From the NCBI GenBank assembly GCA_963976435.1, contig CAXBKQ010000020.1, positions 1 to 64,000 on the forward strand: DNA of 64,000 bases. Reading direction: 5' to 3'. Below, piece after piece: positions 1 through 10,472 of the stretch. Each line of letters begins with the position of its first letter. The first letter of the stretch is position 1. The DNA is from CAKZNE01 sp963976435 (GTDB lineage Bacteria > Bacteroidota > Bacteroidia > Flavobacteriales > Schleiferiaceae). Under the pieces are notes generated by a model. That model was not told where the DNA came from. It saw only the letters and a program-made list of their open reading frames with translations, and did no database searches. The position numbers were made by a program, and so were the translations under genes.

Positions 1-3000
1 CTGTAGTTGAAATAATTTTTGTTTGATCCAAGGCATTAATTCTTCCAATTCCATCATAGCTAAATACCTGTTCGTAGGTTTCCAATAAGTTTGTATCACT
101 TGTCCCCTTCGTCCACTGTTGAACCTCTGCCATTGATCTGGTTACTGAGTCATATTCAAAAATAATTTCAGCATCATTGGCATATCGCATAAAATCAATA
201 TTCCCAAATCCATCATAGGTGATTTTTTTGATGGTATAGCGCGCTACGGTATCTAAGGGAGGTGTTGGAAGGGGAGAGTTTTCTATAGATTCTAAATCTC
301 CTGTTGAAGTATAGTGATAGTACACTTCTTCTCCATCAGGGTATTGCATTTCCAAAAGTCTTCCCCAGCTATCATAATCAAATTCTGTAGCCCAAGTTTG
401 TGTTCCTGTTTGAGGAACATTAATTACTTTTTGCTCATAAATTTGATTTCCCAGCTCATCGTATTTATAATTCTCCGTTTTAAAATTGGTCCCTTGTATT
501 ACCGACACCACCCTTCCGGCTCCATTTTTTCCATCTCCCAAGCTACCGTAAGTATATTGTACATCATATAAGTCCCCAGATATAGGCATAGATTTACCTG
601 TCATCCTATTATAATTATAACTGAATATAATATCATCATTCCCAGTTCCTTCATTATTGAGGTGGGTCATATTTCCACTTAAATCATAGGTCCATGATGT
701 AGTACCGCGATCAGGATGTAGCTCCTCGATGGTTCTTCCGAACAAATCGTATTCATAGCTGGTAACTTCTCCCAATGGATCTACGCTACTGATTAATTCC
801 CCTAATGGGTTATATACAAACTCGGTGGTAAGAATGCTAGATCCATCAATTTGCTGGCTAAATCTTTGCCTCCCCCTTGGATTGGTTAAACTCCTTGTAT
901 GACCCATGACGGTTGTACCATTGGAAATTTTTATATCTGTAGCTATATAGTCTATGCCACCATAAACATCCCACCCGTAGGTGTATTCAGTTCTTTTTTC
1001 AGAGTATCCATTATCATCCTTACCCACCTTAACTTTTTCTTTTTTGGGTCTTCCTAAATAATCAAACTCAGTATTTGACATCCAAGGGGAATCGTGTAAG
1101 TATAGACTTCCAAAAGGATCTGAGCTTGATTCCAAAACCGAGTTTGTCATTTCAAATTGTTTGGCCCATTGGTCATTTTTAGCCCATCCTGACACCATTG
1201 TTTCAGTAATATTTTGATGTGAGCCATTACTTTTTGAAACATCTTTTTTCACTTGAATGACTTTAGACATTCCATCAACAAAAGTGGCTGTTCTTAGAGC
1301 TGTGCTTATCGCAGACCTTTCAGACAAATCTGCCAAGCTGCTACAATTACTATTGGGCGTACTATTTGGATTACTTGCTTTATTCACATCCATATTATGA
1401 TAAGTGATAGCCACGGGAACCTTCCGAATAGATTCATTAGAACTGGGATTTATTCCTCGAGGAAAATATTCAAACTCTATGGTAGGCGCAGCTTGGGCAG
1501 AATACAATTGCCTTGGAGCAAAAATCCTTTTCACTCTAAACATATCATCATAAACATAGCGCATAGCATGGCCATTAATATCAACAGATTTTAAGAGGTT
1601 TCCTGTTTCATAATCATAAATACTACAGCTGCTTTCGCCATAAGAATTGCTGACCCCTGTAACAAATTGGTTTACTTGGCTATCATAGCTAAAATTAAGA
1701 GTCATTCGTTGGCCAGTGGCATTTTCTGGACCTTTAACCTGACTTACATTTCCATAGCTATTGTATTGAAGGTCGGTTATTGCTTTTTCGGTACTACTCA
1801 AAACATTCCAAATACTTCCAGGAACTTTGGATTGCCATAAAGTGGCTACTTCCGAATGTCTTTTAAGGTAGGATGGATTTATTGCGTTTTCATAAATCTT
1901 ATGAGTCTTTAGCACTCCATATTGACCATTTGCATTGCCAGGTTCAAAATATTCCATTACGGCAATCAATTTATCTACATATACATCGCTAAATGAAGGT
2001 GCTAATATTTGCACATTTTCACTCATGGCTTTTTTATGGTGAGTAACAATAATAAAATCATCACCTGGGTAATTTTGATCGGTAAAACCAAAACAGGGGT
2101 CTGCCTTTTTAGCTATATAAACAATCTCGGTAGAATAACTAGGATCCGTATTGCAGGAAACATAATAGCCATTAAAATGTTCATCACTAAGCTCAGGCGC
2201 TAAGGTTAAGGAACTGAAGTTTTGGCTTTGGGTAATATAATCATACCAATTTCGGGTATAGGATTCTACTACCGTAGTCCCTGGATTTCTAGAAACCAAT
2301 TTTCCTTCATCTTCATATTGAATAACATTCCATCGATCATCATAGCTCAGCAAAAACTTTTGAGAGGCGTAACGAGAACTATTTGCTGGATCCATTACTT
2401 CTGGATATTGAATCTTTTGAATACTCGTTAGAGCTGGAAAAATAGACTCCGTTTCATCTATCAATAACCAATTAACGGCAGATTCGGGCTCCGATTCAGG
2501 ATATAATTCATTAAAATAAGTAGAAGCAGGATCAATACATACGTTTCTAAATTGATAGGTATAGATATTCATGCTAATAGGAAACATTTCAAAAGTTTCG
2601 GCGAATACACCCTCTGCGATAAGCTCCCTATTTTTTTTGCACAAGTATGTGAAGTTTTCTCTTAAAACCGAATTGGTATATTCCGACCTTTTGCGGTATA
2701 AATAATTATTGCTGGTGGGATCTATATATTGATTTACCTCAGATATATAGTACATATCACCTGTTGTAAAGACTCCTCCAACTCCAAATTCAAAACCTGA
2801 TAATTGGCTTCCGTTTCGGTTATTATAATTAGAAAATGGCATTTGACGTTTTTCAGTCCTTGTGAATCCTAAAAAATCTCTTTCTCTTCTACTTTTTATT
2901 CCACCATCATAAAGGAAATAAGCCTCCACCTCATCAGCACCATCTAAATCCGTAGAATTATCCATGGCATTCATACCATCTTTAATAGTTAAATGATTCA

Positions 3001-6000
3001 TCACCCATTTACTGTTAGGCATATCCCAAAGAACTTTATTACTTTCATTCAAATGAGTTTTTACCACGGCAGAATGAAAACCTGTTTTATTACCTACTCT
3101 TTCATAATCAATTTCAATGCTTCCACCTAAAGGATTGTTCACTATGTGCAATAAATTACTTTTTCCAATTTGCCCATATCGTACTTTCATTCCATCCTCT
3201 TCTTCTGTAATATAATCCACAAATCCATCACCATTTACGTCTTGAAAACTGGACTCAACTTCATTTTGAGAAAAGTTTGCTCCGCCATTTGCATTTACGC
3301 TGACCTTTAAATCAATACCAAGGACAGGGATTGAAAAAGAGGGAAAGGCATAAGTCCCTGCTAGGCTACCCGAAAACCCAAAGCCACTAGAATTATTTAG
3401 CTCTTTGTTTAAAGTTAAATCTCCAAAACTATAAAATGAAGTTCCCAGATTGATAAAGACATCTGCATCCATTCCGTCTAAAGTTATACAATCACTAAGC
3501 CCATCACCATTTAAATCGATAAATACTGTATTACTATTGTTGGCTGCATGGTTTACACCAATTCCCATTTTAAAACTTGCTCCGTTTTTTTGAAATTTTT
3601 TATTTAATTTTTCAAGATTTGGAGTTAGTGAAATACTGCTATTTGAAGTTTCTGGTACTCCTTCATTATAATTTGTAACTGTCTCAGAATTCTGAAGACC
3701 ACTACCATAGTTTAATGCCGCAGAAATTCCATTTGACGGCGCTAGCTGAATTCGATCCGGTAATCCATCACCATTAATATCTGAATGTTGAATTAAATCA
3801 TTATTGGTTCCATAGTTTAGAGTTGGAGAGCCCATTTTCTCAAATCGCTGGTCTTTATCTACAAAGCTTCCGGGCTTTGCACTAGTGGAATTGTCACTAA
3901 CCCCCTTAGAAAGCTCAAAGCTTGTAAAAACAATTGGGGATTTATGACCACCTAAAGGTGATGTTAAATTTGCATTTACATCTGATCCATCATCAACCAT
4001 TCGATCCGGATAACCATCACCATTATAATCTTGAAATTGAACAATGGATTTGGAATAATATATATTGTTATTTACTTGATTACTGGATGTGCTAGAAACC
4101 AAAATTCCTGATGTAGAAGAGGAGCTCTTACTTTTACTCACCAATGTTGCGGCATAAGCCATATATAAATCATTTGGCACGGCATTTCCTCCAGTGGGAA
4201 TAATAATTTCAGATTCACCAAATTTTCCAGGACTAGACATTCCACCACTAGCGAAGATTCCTATATGACTTCCCATACAGGCATATCGATCTAGGTTTTC
4301 TACATCACTGCTAACCGTTGATGATAATAAATTGGAAGTTTGTAAATCAGAATAGCTGCTTTTTTCATAGGTTCTCAACATATAATCTTTTTCACCTCTT
4401 AGTGCTTTTAATACAATAAACCTATGATTCATGGGATCCAACAAATCTGAATTTTCTTCTAAGGATTCAGAACCAGGTAAATTTTCAGGGTCATACTGAT
4501 TCTCTGTATCTGAGGCAAAAGCTTCAATATCGGGTCTCAATTTTGATTTTAATATTGTGGAATCTTCAGGAATATTGCTTTCAAAACTCCAGGCAAATTG
4601 TCCCCAATGTAATATCTTATCACCAACATAGGATGGGTCTTTGAAAAATATATTATAATCCACTGTGCTAGAATATAAATCTTGCCAAGGACCATTTGCA
4701 TTGTCTTGCAAGCTTATCTCATCTATTCTAGCTGATAAAAATTCCGCAGTTTTTTCTGAAAAAGTATAGCCATCCACAAAAAACTCAACAATGAGATTTT
4801 CATTTTGGCTATAAGAGGAAAGAGAGTAAACGGAAGCTGAGCTCGAAGAAGAAACGGAGGTGCCGGCCTTTCCCAAAGCATCACAATTATTAAAACTAAT
4901 GGAGCCATTAGATTGATGAAAAGTAATGAGTAATTTACTCAAGGTTTGATTCCCATCCTTAACCGTCATATAAGCATAGGATTTATTTGAGCCGGAAGCA
5001 TTTTCAAAAATATCCTGTACTTGAGAACCCGAAGAATGGTTAAAACTTGGCCAAACACGATAGGAAAACTCTTCATCTACCTCTACTTCTTGAGGGGAAA
5101 ACCAATCGCTCATATGTTCAATCCTATTGTAGGTTCCATATTCTACCGTTGGATACATTGTTGCACCTAGATCACAAGTTCCAATCATGGCTACTTCAAC
5201 AATGGGTCTAAATTTTACATAACGCCAATGAACATTGGAGGTGCTGAATAATGAAAAATGAATTCTATAGGTGTGTGTGGCATTATAACCAGGCAAGTTT
5301 TGAAATGTTCCAGGACCAAAATTTATGGAACTTCCACTTGAAGGTTGAAAACTTTCATCGCTAAGATCTGTGGTTCCTGCATCAAGAATGTTGCTATAAA
5401 CTTTAGTAGACACTAAATTATTGCTAGCATCAAAATCCTCCACAGTAAAATTAAATACCAGATCATCATTTAGCGCTCCAGTCAAAGACCTATTCAAATC
5501 CACCTTAATCTTTTGATCACCTTGTATGGTGATGAACTCCGCTCCAGAAGGAATAAATGCATCTTCATATTTAGAGTCTGTATATTCAATACCATTACCG
5601 TCGTAATAATTGATATTTGTATACTCCACTCTTGGGTTCCAGGTGAGCAAATCTTGTTGGCCATCAGTACCAGATTTCGCCCTGAAAAGAATTACATCTC
5701 CTTTCGCCACTGATTGGCTACTATAATTGGTACTAATCGAATTATTGGCATCAACAGCTCTAAAACCATGAACAAGATAATTGTCATTTTTTTGAACTGC
5801 CACCCTAGTTTCTCCAGAAGTATTCCCAACGTTTTCTGCCAACCCGGTAATATTAATGGTTCCCGCAAATGGCGCAGTCCAAATTTTCACCATCTCCAAA
5901 TCCTTTAATTCCTCATCATTAACATCCACGATATCCAATGGCTGATCTTTAAATATAGGGTTGGGGGTATTGGAACTTGATGGATTATATTGTAGTTCAT

Positions 6001-8638
6001 TTAAAGAATTTAAACTCCCAAATAAAACCTTGGACTTTCCATCGGCATCTTCAATAACCAAATCTGGGAATCCATCGGCATTATAATCGGTAGTAAAATT
6101 TTGAACCGTGGAGGTCGTAGAACTCCAATTTTTCCCAAAATAGAAGACATTATCCTCCATTGTAAAATCAAATCCTCCATTTTGGGTTGTAGATTTATTT
6201 TTAAACAATGGCCTATCATTATTATGTATATCAACAAAGGGCCCATAAGAAAGTACCGAATTATTTCTTTGCAAGGGGTAAAATCCCCTTCTAGACTTTT
6301 TATCTACCACCATATCTAACAAACCATCACCATTCATATCCATTAAACTTCTTTTGTCTTTTGAATATGATTCTGAATAGCCATATTGTCCAGAAAAGGT
6401 AAAAACTTTGCCGCTAAAATAATCGCCGATGGGAGCAATTCCCAACCCTACACTTCCACCAGAAGACCAACCCCATGTGCTGCTTGCCTTTATTGGTGAG
6501 GCATTGAGAACATTTAGAATTGGATTTACTATGTGGCTTAAAGTTGAGGAAATTTCGTCAGTAATATCTGTAGATAAATTATCATAAGGGAATACTTGTT
6601 CATCTCCAAAACTTAATGACCCTGAATAATATTCGAAATCATGAGCATAAAATCGACTTCCCTTGCGATATTCTGCAATGGAATCCAATCTGGTTTTTCT
6701 AAAATCACCTTCGCTATAATAAAGTCTATAATCTTTAATTGTGCTACTTCCATATTTCACCACAATTTTGTCAAGACGATGATCATCCAATACCTTAAAT
6801 CCTGTTTTCATAGAAACCGTAGCATCCAATCGGTTGGCACTAGATTCGAAAACAACTTTATATTGACCTGGATCTTGATTGAACCCTGTATATTCAATTC
6901 GATCCAAAATTAAAAAGACCCCCCCATCTTTAATGGGGTTTAATGTTGGATCTGCGGAAACAGTCATTTCATCCTTATGGTAATAATATTTGATATGATT
7001 TCCCCATTGATCTTCCATTTTTGTTAAGCCCCATTTTACAATATTCCCACTTGCATCCTCTAAAGTAGAATTTGGATCAACTGTAGTTCCATCTAAAGTT
7101 CCATAATATAATTTGGTGTTATTTGATGTAGTTTCCACCCAAACATAATGGCGTGGGCTTAAACCTATTCTCTCAATTTTTTTATAGCCATTCATGGTCC
7201 TTTCAAAGAACCGAACCGTATTCTTAGACGTTAATCTCGGGCTTAGTTCTGGAGCTCCATTTACTACCTTAGCCCTATTTCCCTTAGTGCCACCTTCTTG
7301 ACTTAATGGACTGCCATTTAAAGAATATACCTCTTCTTGATTATTGGCCGGAAAGCTGGGCACTCCCCAACGAGTGTCAATACTCACGGATGGAACCGAC
7401 ATATTCCAACCATATCCACACCAACCTGCTCCTCCATCGCTACTATAGCTTAGGGCTAATGAAGGACTTAAACCTTGTCTCCCTGCTGGAATTTCTAAAG
7501 GAAAAGAAATGGAAGCTTCCCCGGTCCTACTCTGCTGCGGTGGTGAGATTAAATTCATCCCAGCAGCTGGATTTGCTGCCTCAATATCTGATATTCCAGT
7601 CGGTAAAAAAGCACTGGCCTCTGGCATATCTGGTGACTTAATAAGCCCTGCAAAATAATCTGTATTAGGAGGTACGCTAGCCTCTAAAACTGCGCTGGCC
7701 ATATCCACCTTTTCCGTATGTGCCTTTTTCCAGCTGTTATCTTCCGTATTATAATAAAAGACATTAGCCTCTTTTAAATCATTAGGGCTATTTAATTTTG
7801 ATGCATCTACTCCAATAGCCACCTTTACCAGCTCATTAGCATTATTTCTTTGTCCATAGCCCCAAGCATTGCGGGTGAGATTCCGAATGCTTTTTGGAAT
7901 ACTTGCCATTTCCAAATCCCTATTTTTAAAACTTATGGCTTCCGGACTAGAAATCAAGAGTTTAAAATCTCTCTCGTCCGCCAACTGCCTCTTCATCTTC
8001 ACGCCCTTATTCGCCGCTCTAGGTGTGGCTGTTAAGTGAATCTGTACATTTTTTACCTCTGCGGCTAATTGGCTAGATTTGTTAAGAGCAAAACGAACTT
8101 GATTGTTTCCTGCTTTCAAATCCTCATAATCCACCATCACCATTACTCTTTGCCATTGATCCGAAGCTTTTAATTCTCCACCAACATATACCTCTCCTCC
8201 ATTGATAGACTTTGGCAATTCTTCTGCATTGGCAATACCTTTTACTTCATATTGCAAATAGGCAAACTGGAATTTTTTCACCTCCTCTTGGAGGTCAATG
8301 CTAAATACATCATCATTAGGAGAACCCAAAACATCTTGATGATGAGCCCCGATATAAGCCGTTTGATCTGGAGCTCTATTGCTAAACTCATTGGGTAAAT
8401 CTATAGGGTCTATCCATTTTTTTGGGGAATTTTTAAGATTCCTTGTTTCATTGGAATTCGGAGCTTCGGCTGGGATAGGTAAAGCCACAGCATCTTTTAA
8501 ATTCTGGGCATTTTGGTATTTCGCCACTTCCATCATTTGTAATCGATGAAAAGCTCCTAAGGATGCGATAAGGTCATTCCCTAAAAAGAATATGATGGTA
8601 GTGATACTGGCCAGCTTAGTGAAAATAGAGTTGGTCAT
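1..8638 (-). CDS. Giant SpvB/TcB-like RHS-repeat protein (3' end outside window)
   Basis: The minus strand is open from an ATG at 8638 to the left edge in one frame (2879 codons, no stop), so the C-terminus is missing. The N-terminus looks like a signal peptide (MTNSIFTKLASITTIIFFLG). Around residues 350-680 there is an SpvB-type domain (PLEIPAGRQGLSPSLALSYS, then GWCGYGWNM). FG-GAP/VCBS calcium-type repeats follow in two groups: DMNGDGLLDMV and DYNADGFPDLV near residues 770-870, and DYNGDGYPD, DINGDGLPD, DLNGDGLSD and DVNGDGFVD near 1540-1815. Between the groups is a beta-rich stretch beginning WTAPFAGTINITG. YD/RHS repeats (EYDLFGRTIEELHPD, FDYDSWGRLLEMQYPD) fill residues about 2360-2879. 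Known relatives are the B/C subunits of Tc toxins and RHS proteins, which form a shell around a C-terminal payload. That payload would lie left of the window, so toxin activity is inference. The T9SS gene ends 31 bp upstream on the same strand. Confidence 0.9.
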   Translation of the reverse strand, partial: MTNSIFTKLASITTIIFFLGNDLIASLGAFHRLQMMEVAKYQNAQNLKDAVALPIPAEAPNSNETRNLKNSPKKWIDPIDLPNEFSNRAPDQTAYIGAHHQDVLGSPNDDVFSIDLQEEVKKFQFAYLQYEVKGIANAEELPKSINGGEVYVGGELKASDQWQRVMVMVDYEDLKAGNNQVRFALNKSSQLAAEVKNVQIHLTATPRAANKGVKMKRQLADERDFKLLISSPEAISFKNRDLEMASIPKSIRNLTRNAWGYGQRNNANELVKVAIGVDASKLNSPNDLKEANVFYYNTEDNSWKKAHTEKVDMASAVLEASVPPNTDYFAGLIKSPDMPEASAFLPTGISDIEAANPAAGMNLISPPQQSRTGEASISFPLEIPAGRQGLSPSLALSYSSDGGAGWCGYGWNMSVPSVSIDTRWGVPSFPANNQEEVYSLNGSPLSQEGGTKGNRAKVVNGAPELSPRLTSKNTVRFFERTMNGYKKIERIGLSPRHYVWVETTSNNTKLYYGTLDGTTVDPNSTLEDASGNIVKWGLTKMEDQWGNHIKYYYHKDEMTVSADPTLNPIKDGGVFLILDRIEYTGFNQDPGQYKVVFESSANRLDATVSMKTGFKVLDDHRLDKIVVKYGSSTIKDYRLYYSEGDFRKTRLDSIAEYRKGSRFYAHDFEYYSGSLSFGDEQVFPYDNLSTDITDEISSTLSHIVNPILNVLNASPIKASSTWGWSSGGSVGLGIAPIGDYFSGKVFTFSGQYGYSESYSKDKRSLMDMNGDGLLDMVVDKKSRRGFYPLQRNNSVLSYGPFVDIHNNDRPLFKNKSTTQNGGFDFTMEDNVFYFGKNWSSTTSTVQNFTTDYNADGFPDLVIEDADGKSKVLFGSLNSLNELQYNPSSSNTPNPIFKDQPLDIVDVNDEELKDLEMVKIWTAPFAGTINITGLAENVGNTSGETRVAVQKNDNYLVHGFRAVDANNSISTNYSSQSVAKGDVILFRAKSGTDGQQDLLTWNPRVEYTNINYYDGNGIEYTDSKYEDAFIPSGAEFITIQGDQKIKVDLNRSLTGALNDDLVFNFTVEDFDASNNLVSTKVYSNILDAGTTDLSDESFQPSSGSSINFGPGTFQNLPGYNATHTYRIHFSLFSTSNVHWRYVKFRPIVEVAMIGTCDLGATMYPTVEYGTYNRIEHMSDWFSPQEVEVDEEFSYRVWPSFNHSSGSQVQDIFENASGSNKSYAYMTVKDGNQTLSKLLITFHQSNGSISFNNCDALGKAGTSVSSSSSASVYSLSSYSQNENLIVEFFVDGYTFSEKTAEFLSARIDEISLQDNANGPWQDLYSSTVDYNIFFKDPSYVGDKILHWGQFAWSFESNIPEDSTILKSKLRPDIEAFASDTENQYDPENLPGSESLEENSDLLDPMNHRFIVLKALRGEKDYMLRTYEKSSYSDLQTSNLLSSTVSSDVENLDRYACMGSHIGIFASGGMSSPGKFGESEIIIPTGGNAVPNDLYMAYAATLVSKSKSSSSTSGILVSSTSSNQVNNNIYYSKSIVQFQDYNGDGYPDRMVDDGSDVNANLTSPLGGHKSPIVFTSFELSKGVSDNSTSAKPGSFVDKDQRFEKMGSPTLNYGTNNDLIQHSDINGDGLPDRIQLAPSNGISAALNYGSGLQNSETVTNYNEGVPETSNSSISLTPNLEKLNKKFQKNGASFKMGIGVNHAANNSNTVFIDLNGDGLSDCITLDGMDADVFINLGTSFYSFGDLTLNKELNNSSGFGFSGSLAGTYAFPSFSIPVLGIDLKVSVNANGGANFSQNEVESSFQDVNGDGFVDYITEEEDGMKVRYGQIGKSNLLHIVNNPLGGSIEIDYERVGNKTGFHSAVVKTHLNESNKVLWDMPNSKWVMNHLTIKDGMNAMDNSTDLDGADEVEAYFLYDGGIKSRRERDFLGFTRTEKRQMPFSNYNNRNGSQLSGFEFGVGGVFTTGDMYYISEVNQYIDPTSNNYLYRKRSEYTNSVLRENFTYLCKKNRELIAEGVFAETFEMFPISMNIYTYQFRNVCIDPASTYFNELYPESEPESAVNWLLIDETESIFPALTSIQKIQYPEVMDPANSSRYASQKFLLSYDDRWNVIQYEDEGKLVSRNPGTTVVESYTRNWYDYITQSQNFSSLTLAPELSDEHFNGYYVSCNTDPSYSTEIVYIAKKADPCFGFTDQNYPGDDFIIVTHHKKAMSENVQILAPSFSDVYVDKLIAVMEYFEPGNANGQYGVLKTHKIYENAINPSYLKRHSEVATLWQSKVPGSIWNVLSSTEKAITDLQYNSYGNVSQVKGPENATGQRMTLNFSYDSQVNQFVTGVSNSYGESSCSIYDYETGNLLKSVDINGHAMRYVYDDMFRVKRIFAPRQLYSAQAAPTIEFEYFPRGINPSSNESIRKVPVAITYHNMDVNKASNPNSTPNSNCSSLADLSERSAISTALRTATFVDGMSKVIQVKKDVSKSNGSHQNITETMVSGWAKNDQWAKQFEMTNSVLESSSDPFGSLYLHDSPWMSNTEFDYLGRPKKEKVKVGKDDNGYSEKRTEYTYGWDVYGGIDYIATDIKISNGTTVMGHTRSLTNPRGRQRFSQQIDGSSILTTEFVYNPLGELISSVDPLGEVTSYEYDLFGRTIEELHPDRGTTSWTYDLSGNMTHLNNEGTGNDDIIFSYNYNRMTGKSMPISGDLYDVQYTYGSLGDGKNGAGRVVSVIQGTNFKTENYKYDELGNQIYEQKVINVPQTGTQTWATEFDYDSWGRLLEMQYPDGEEVYYHYTSTGDLESIENSPLPTPPLDTVARYTIKKITYDGFGNIDFMRYANDAEIIFEYDSVTRSMAEVQQWTKGTSDTNLLETYEQVFSYDGIGRINALDQTKIISTT

Positions 8639-8669
8639 GACAATTATTTTTAAAAAAGGTTAGTTGGTT

Positions 8670-10409
8670 TTACTTGACAATGATTTGCTTAATCTCCGTA
8701 TAGCTCTCCCCTCGAAACTGAAGCAGATAAACTCCTGGTGTAGCAATAGCCTTTTGGTAGCTGAGTCCTTTTTGTGGAATAAAGCTTTCGTCAAAAAGGA
8801 TTTTACCGGATTGATCCACCATTCGGATATTAAACTCTTCATCAAATAAATCGGGACTGAAGACCGCGGTAAAAGAACTTCCCTTGTCCATTGGATTTGG
8901 GAATACATCGATAGTTTGGTTCAATAGGTCAATATTTCGAGGGGTATTTTCCTCCTTAGACCCTTTATCTACAAGAGTAGAACCATCACTCTTTAAATTA
9001 TTGGTTTGGGTGATGGAAACGGATTCCAAAGAAGAATTTGAAATCCCAGCGCAATTTCCAAAATTTACTAGATCATCTACCCATTCTCCTTCCTCATTAT
9101 ACACTCGCAGATGAAATTGACCTGCAGGAATAGATTCCATAAGAGTTTGACTTTGGCTTATTTCCCCACTAATAAAATCACCTGTTTCAGAATTTTGCAG
9201 AATATATTTGGAGGGCAAAGCCTTATCCTCCAGATTCAAGCGGATATTATTAAGGGCTGCAGCACCGGTACAAGGACCTAAGGATACGGATCCTAATGGC
9301 AAACAAGCTAAATGGCTATTATCCCATACCAAATACCAGTTTTGATGTGCCACACTATCTAAATGGCTAAGAGGAATTTGAATTTCGGTAATTCCGTTTT
9401 GCTCTGAATAGTTTAGGGGAATTTGTGTAAGACCATTGGAAAATTTAGGAGCACTTTGCAAATTTAAAACACTATCCCATTTAAGGTATAGCCAATCTGC
9501 ATTTGTATCCCAATTAAAAAATCTAAACTTCCAAGGAAGCATGGTGTTGGCGGATCCACAATTTATTCCCTTTAAAGTCCATAACCTTTTGGAAATAACT
9601 ACTACAGAACCATCCTTTACTTTTTTATTAGGAGTGTTTCCCAAAACAATAGGGTCCTCCAAACTAATACCAATTGACTGTGCATCGGCTGTGAAAGTTT
9701 GACTTTGCTCCCATTGTAAAAAATCCAGCCTCCCTAAGGCCATCACTTCTTTATCATAGGTGCCATCTGCGGAGGTGCTCCACAATTTAGTACTATCATT
9801 TGCCCAATAATCTCTAAAAACCTTTTCTGTATTTTTAGTAATATTAATGGAGTACTTCAGTGCTAAATAGGATTCTACAATTCTACTTTGCACCTCGCTT
9901 AATTGCTCTTCATAAAAAATGATTTCCGCTATTCGAATGGAAGGAAGGATATAGAGATTGTTTTTATCCCAAAGGCGTTTCATACCGGCTTGGTATTTCA
10001 CCTTAAAAATAAATGGCTCCTCATTTAATGGTACTGTTGGGATAGAATGTTTAGCACAAAAAACAGAATCTCTGGTGATGGCAAGTCCACCAAATTCTAA
10101 AATGGGAATATTTGGAAAGCCACTTGGAAGTTTACCCACAATAAATAAAGTTCCACTTCTATTTTCTCCAATTTTTTTTAGATTAGACTGAAGTGTGGAA
10201 TCATTTAAATTTAGGCATTCATAGTTGGCTATAAAATCGCCATTTCCTAGCCCAGATTGTTGATAAGAACCTACAAAATTCCAGATTTTTTCTGCTGGAT
10301 TTCCTAATATTTGAGCTTGAAGTGAAACTAGGCTAAAGCTCATGAAGATAAAAGCTAAAAACCTAGTATTTAGGTTGGTACAGTTTAACATAGAGTAGAG
10401 TGTTTTCAA
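8670..10409 (-). CDS. T9SS type A sorting-domain protein, upstream partner of the RHS gene
   Basis: A 579-residue secreted protein. Residues 1-32 form a signal peptide ending near LQAQ. Residues about 160-195 (IAEIIFYEEQLSEVQSRIVE and the following ALKYSIN) match a region common in large Bacteroidota surface proteins next to LamG-like domains. The last 80 or so residues are a T9SS type A sorting domain, starting at FPNPMDKGSSF and ending GVYLLQFRG...QIIVK, so the protein should be exported by the Por system and anchored on or released from the surface. No enzymatic motif is visible. It is the first gene of the unit that continues into the RHS gene. A possible promoter lies just upstream at 10442-10472. 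The link to RHS function is inferred from position only. Confidence 0.85.
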   Translation of the reverse strand: MKTLYSMLNCTNLNTRFLAFIFMSFSLVSLQAQILGNPAEKIWNFVGSYQQSGLGNGDFIANYECLNLNDSTLQSNLKKIGENRSGTLFIVGKLPSGFPNIPILEFGGLAITRDSVFCAKHSIPTVPLNEEPFIFKVKYQAGMKRLWDKNNLYILPSIRIAEIIFYEEQLSEVQSRIVESYLALKYSINITKNTEKVFRDYWANDSTKLWSTSADGTYDKEVMALGRLDFLQWEQSQTFTADAQSIGISLEDPIVLGNTPNKKVKDGSVVVISKRLWTLKGINCGSANTMLPWKFRFFNWDTNADWLYLKWDSVLNLQSAPKFSNGLTQIPLNYSEQNGITEIQIPLSHLDSVAHQNWYLVWDNSHLACLPLGSVSLGPCTGAAALNNIRLNLEDKALPSKYILQNSETGDFISGEISQSQTLMESIPAGQFHLRVYNEEGEWVDDLVNFGNCAGISNSSLESVSITQTNNLKSDGSTLVDKGSKEENTPRNIDLLNQTIDVFPNPMDKGSSFTAVFSPDLFDEEFNIRMVDQSGKILFDESFIPQKGLSYQKAIATPGVYLLQFRGESYTEIKQIIVK

Positions 10410-10441
10410 ATGGTAGACTAAAAAATGTTTTTAAAGCCCAA

Positions 10442-10472
10442 TAAACGTATAATTGTATTTTTAAATACGCAA
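10442..10472 (-). promoter_or_regulatory. Possible promoter of the T9SS-RHS unit with internal palindrome
   Basis: On the minus strand TTG (10472-10470), a 20-base spacer and TACGTTTA (10449-10442) resemble the Bacteroidota TTG-N19/20-TAnnTTTG promoter, with the last base deviating. The ATG of the T9SS gene follows 33 bases on. The spacer contains the palindrome GTATTT-TT-AAATAC at 10455-10468, which could be an operator. Prediction by eye only. Confidence 0.4.

Noticed and set aside
6010..6319. Short ORFs on both strands inside the giant RHS gene
   Set aside because: The RHS frame is continuous with recognisable repeats through this region; the others are frame shadows.
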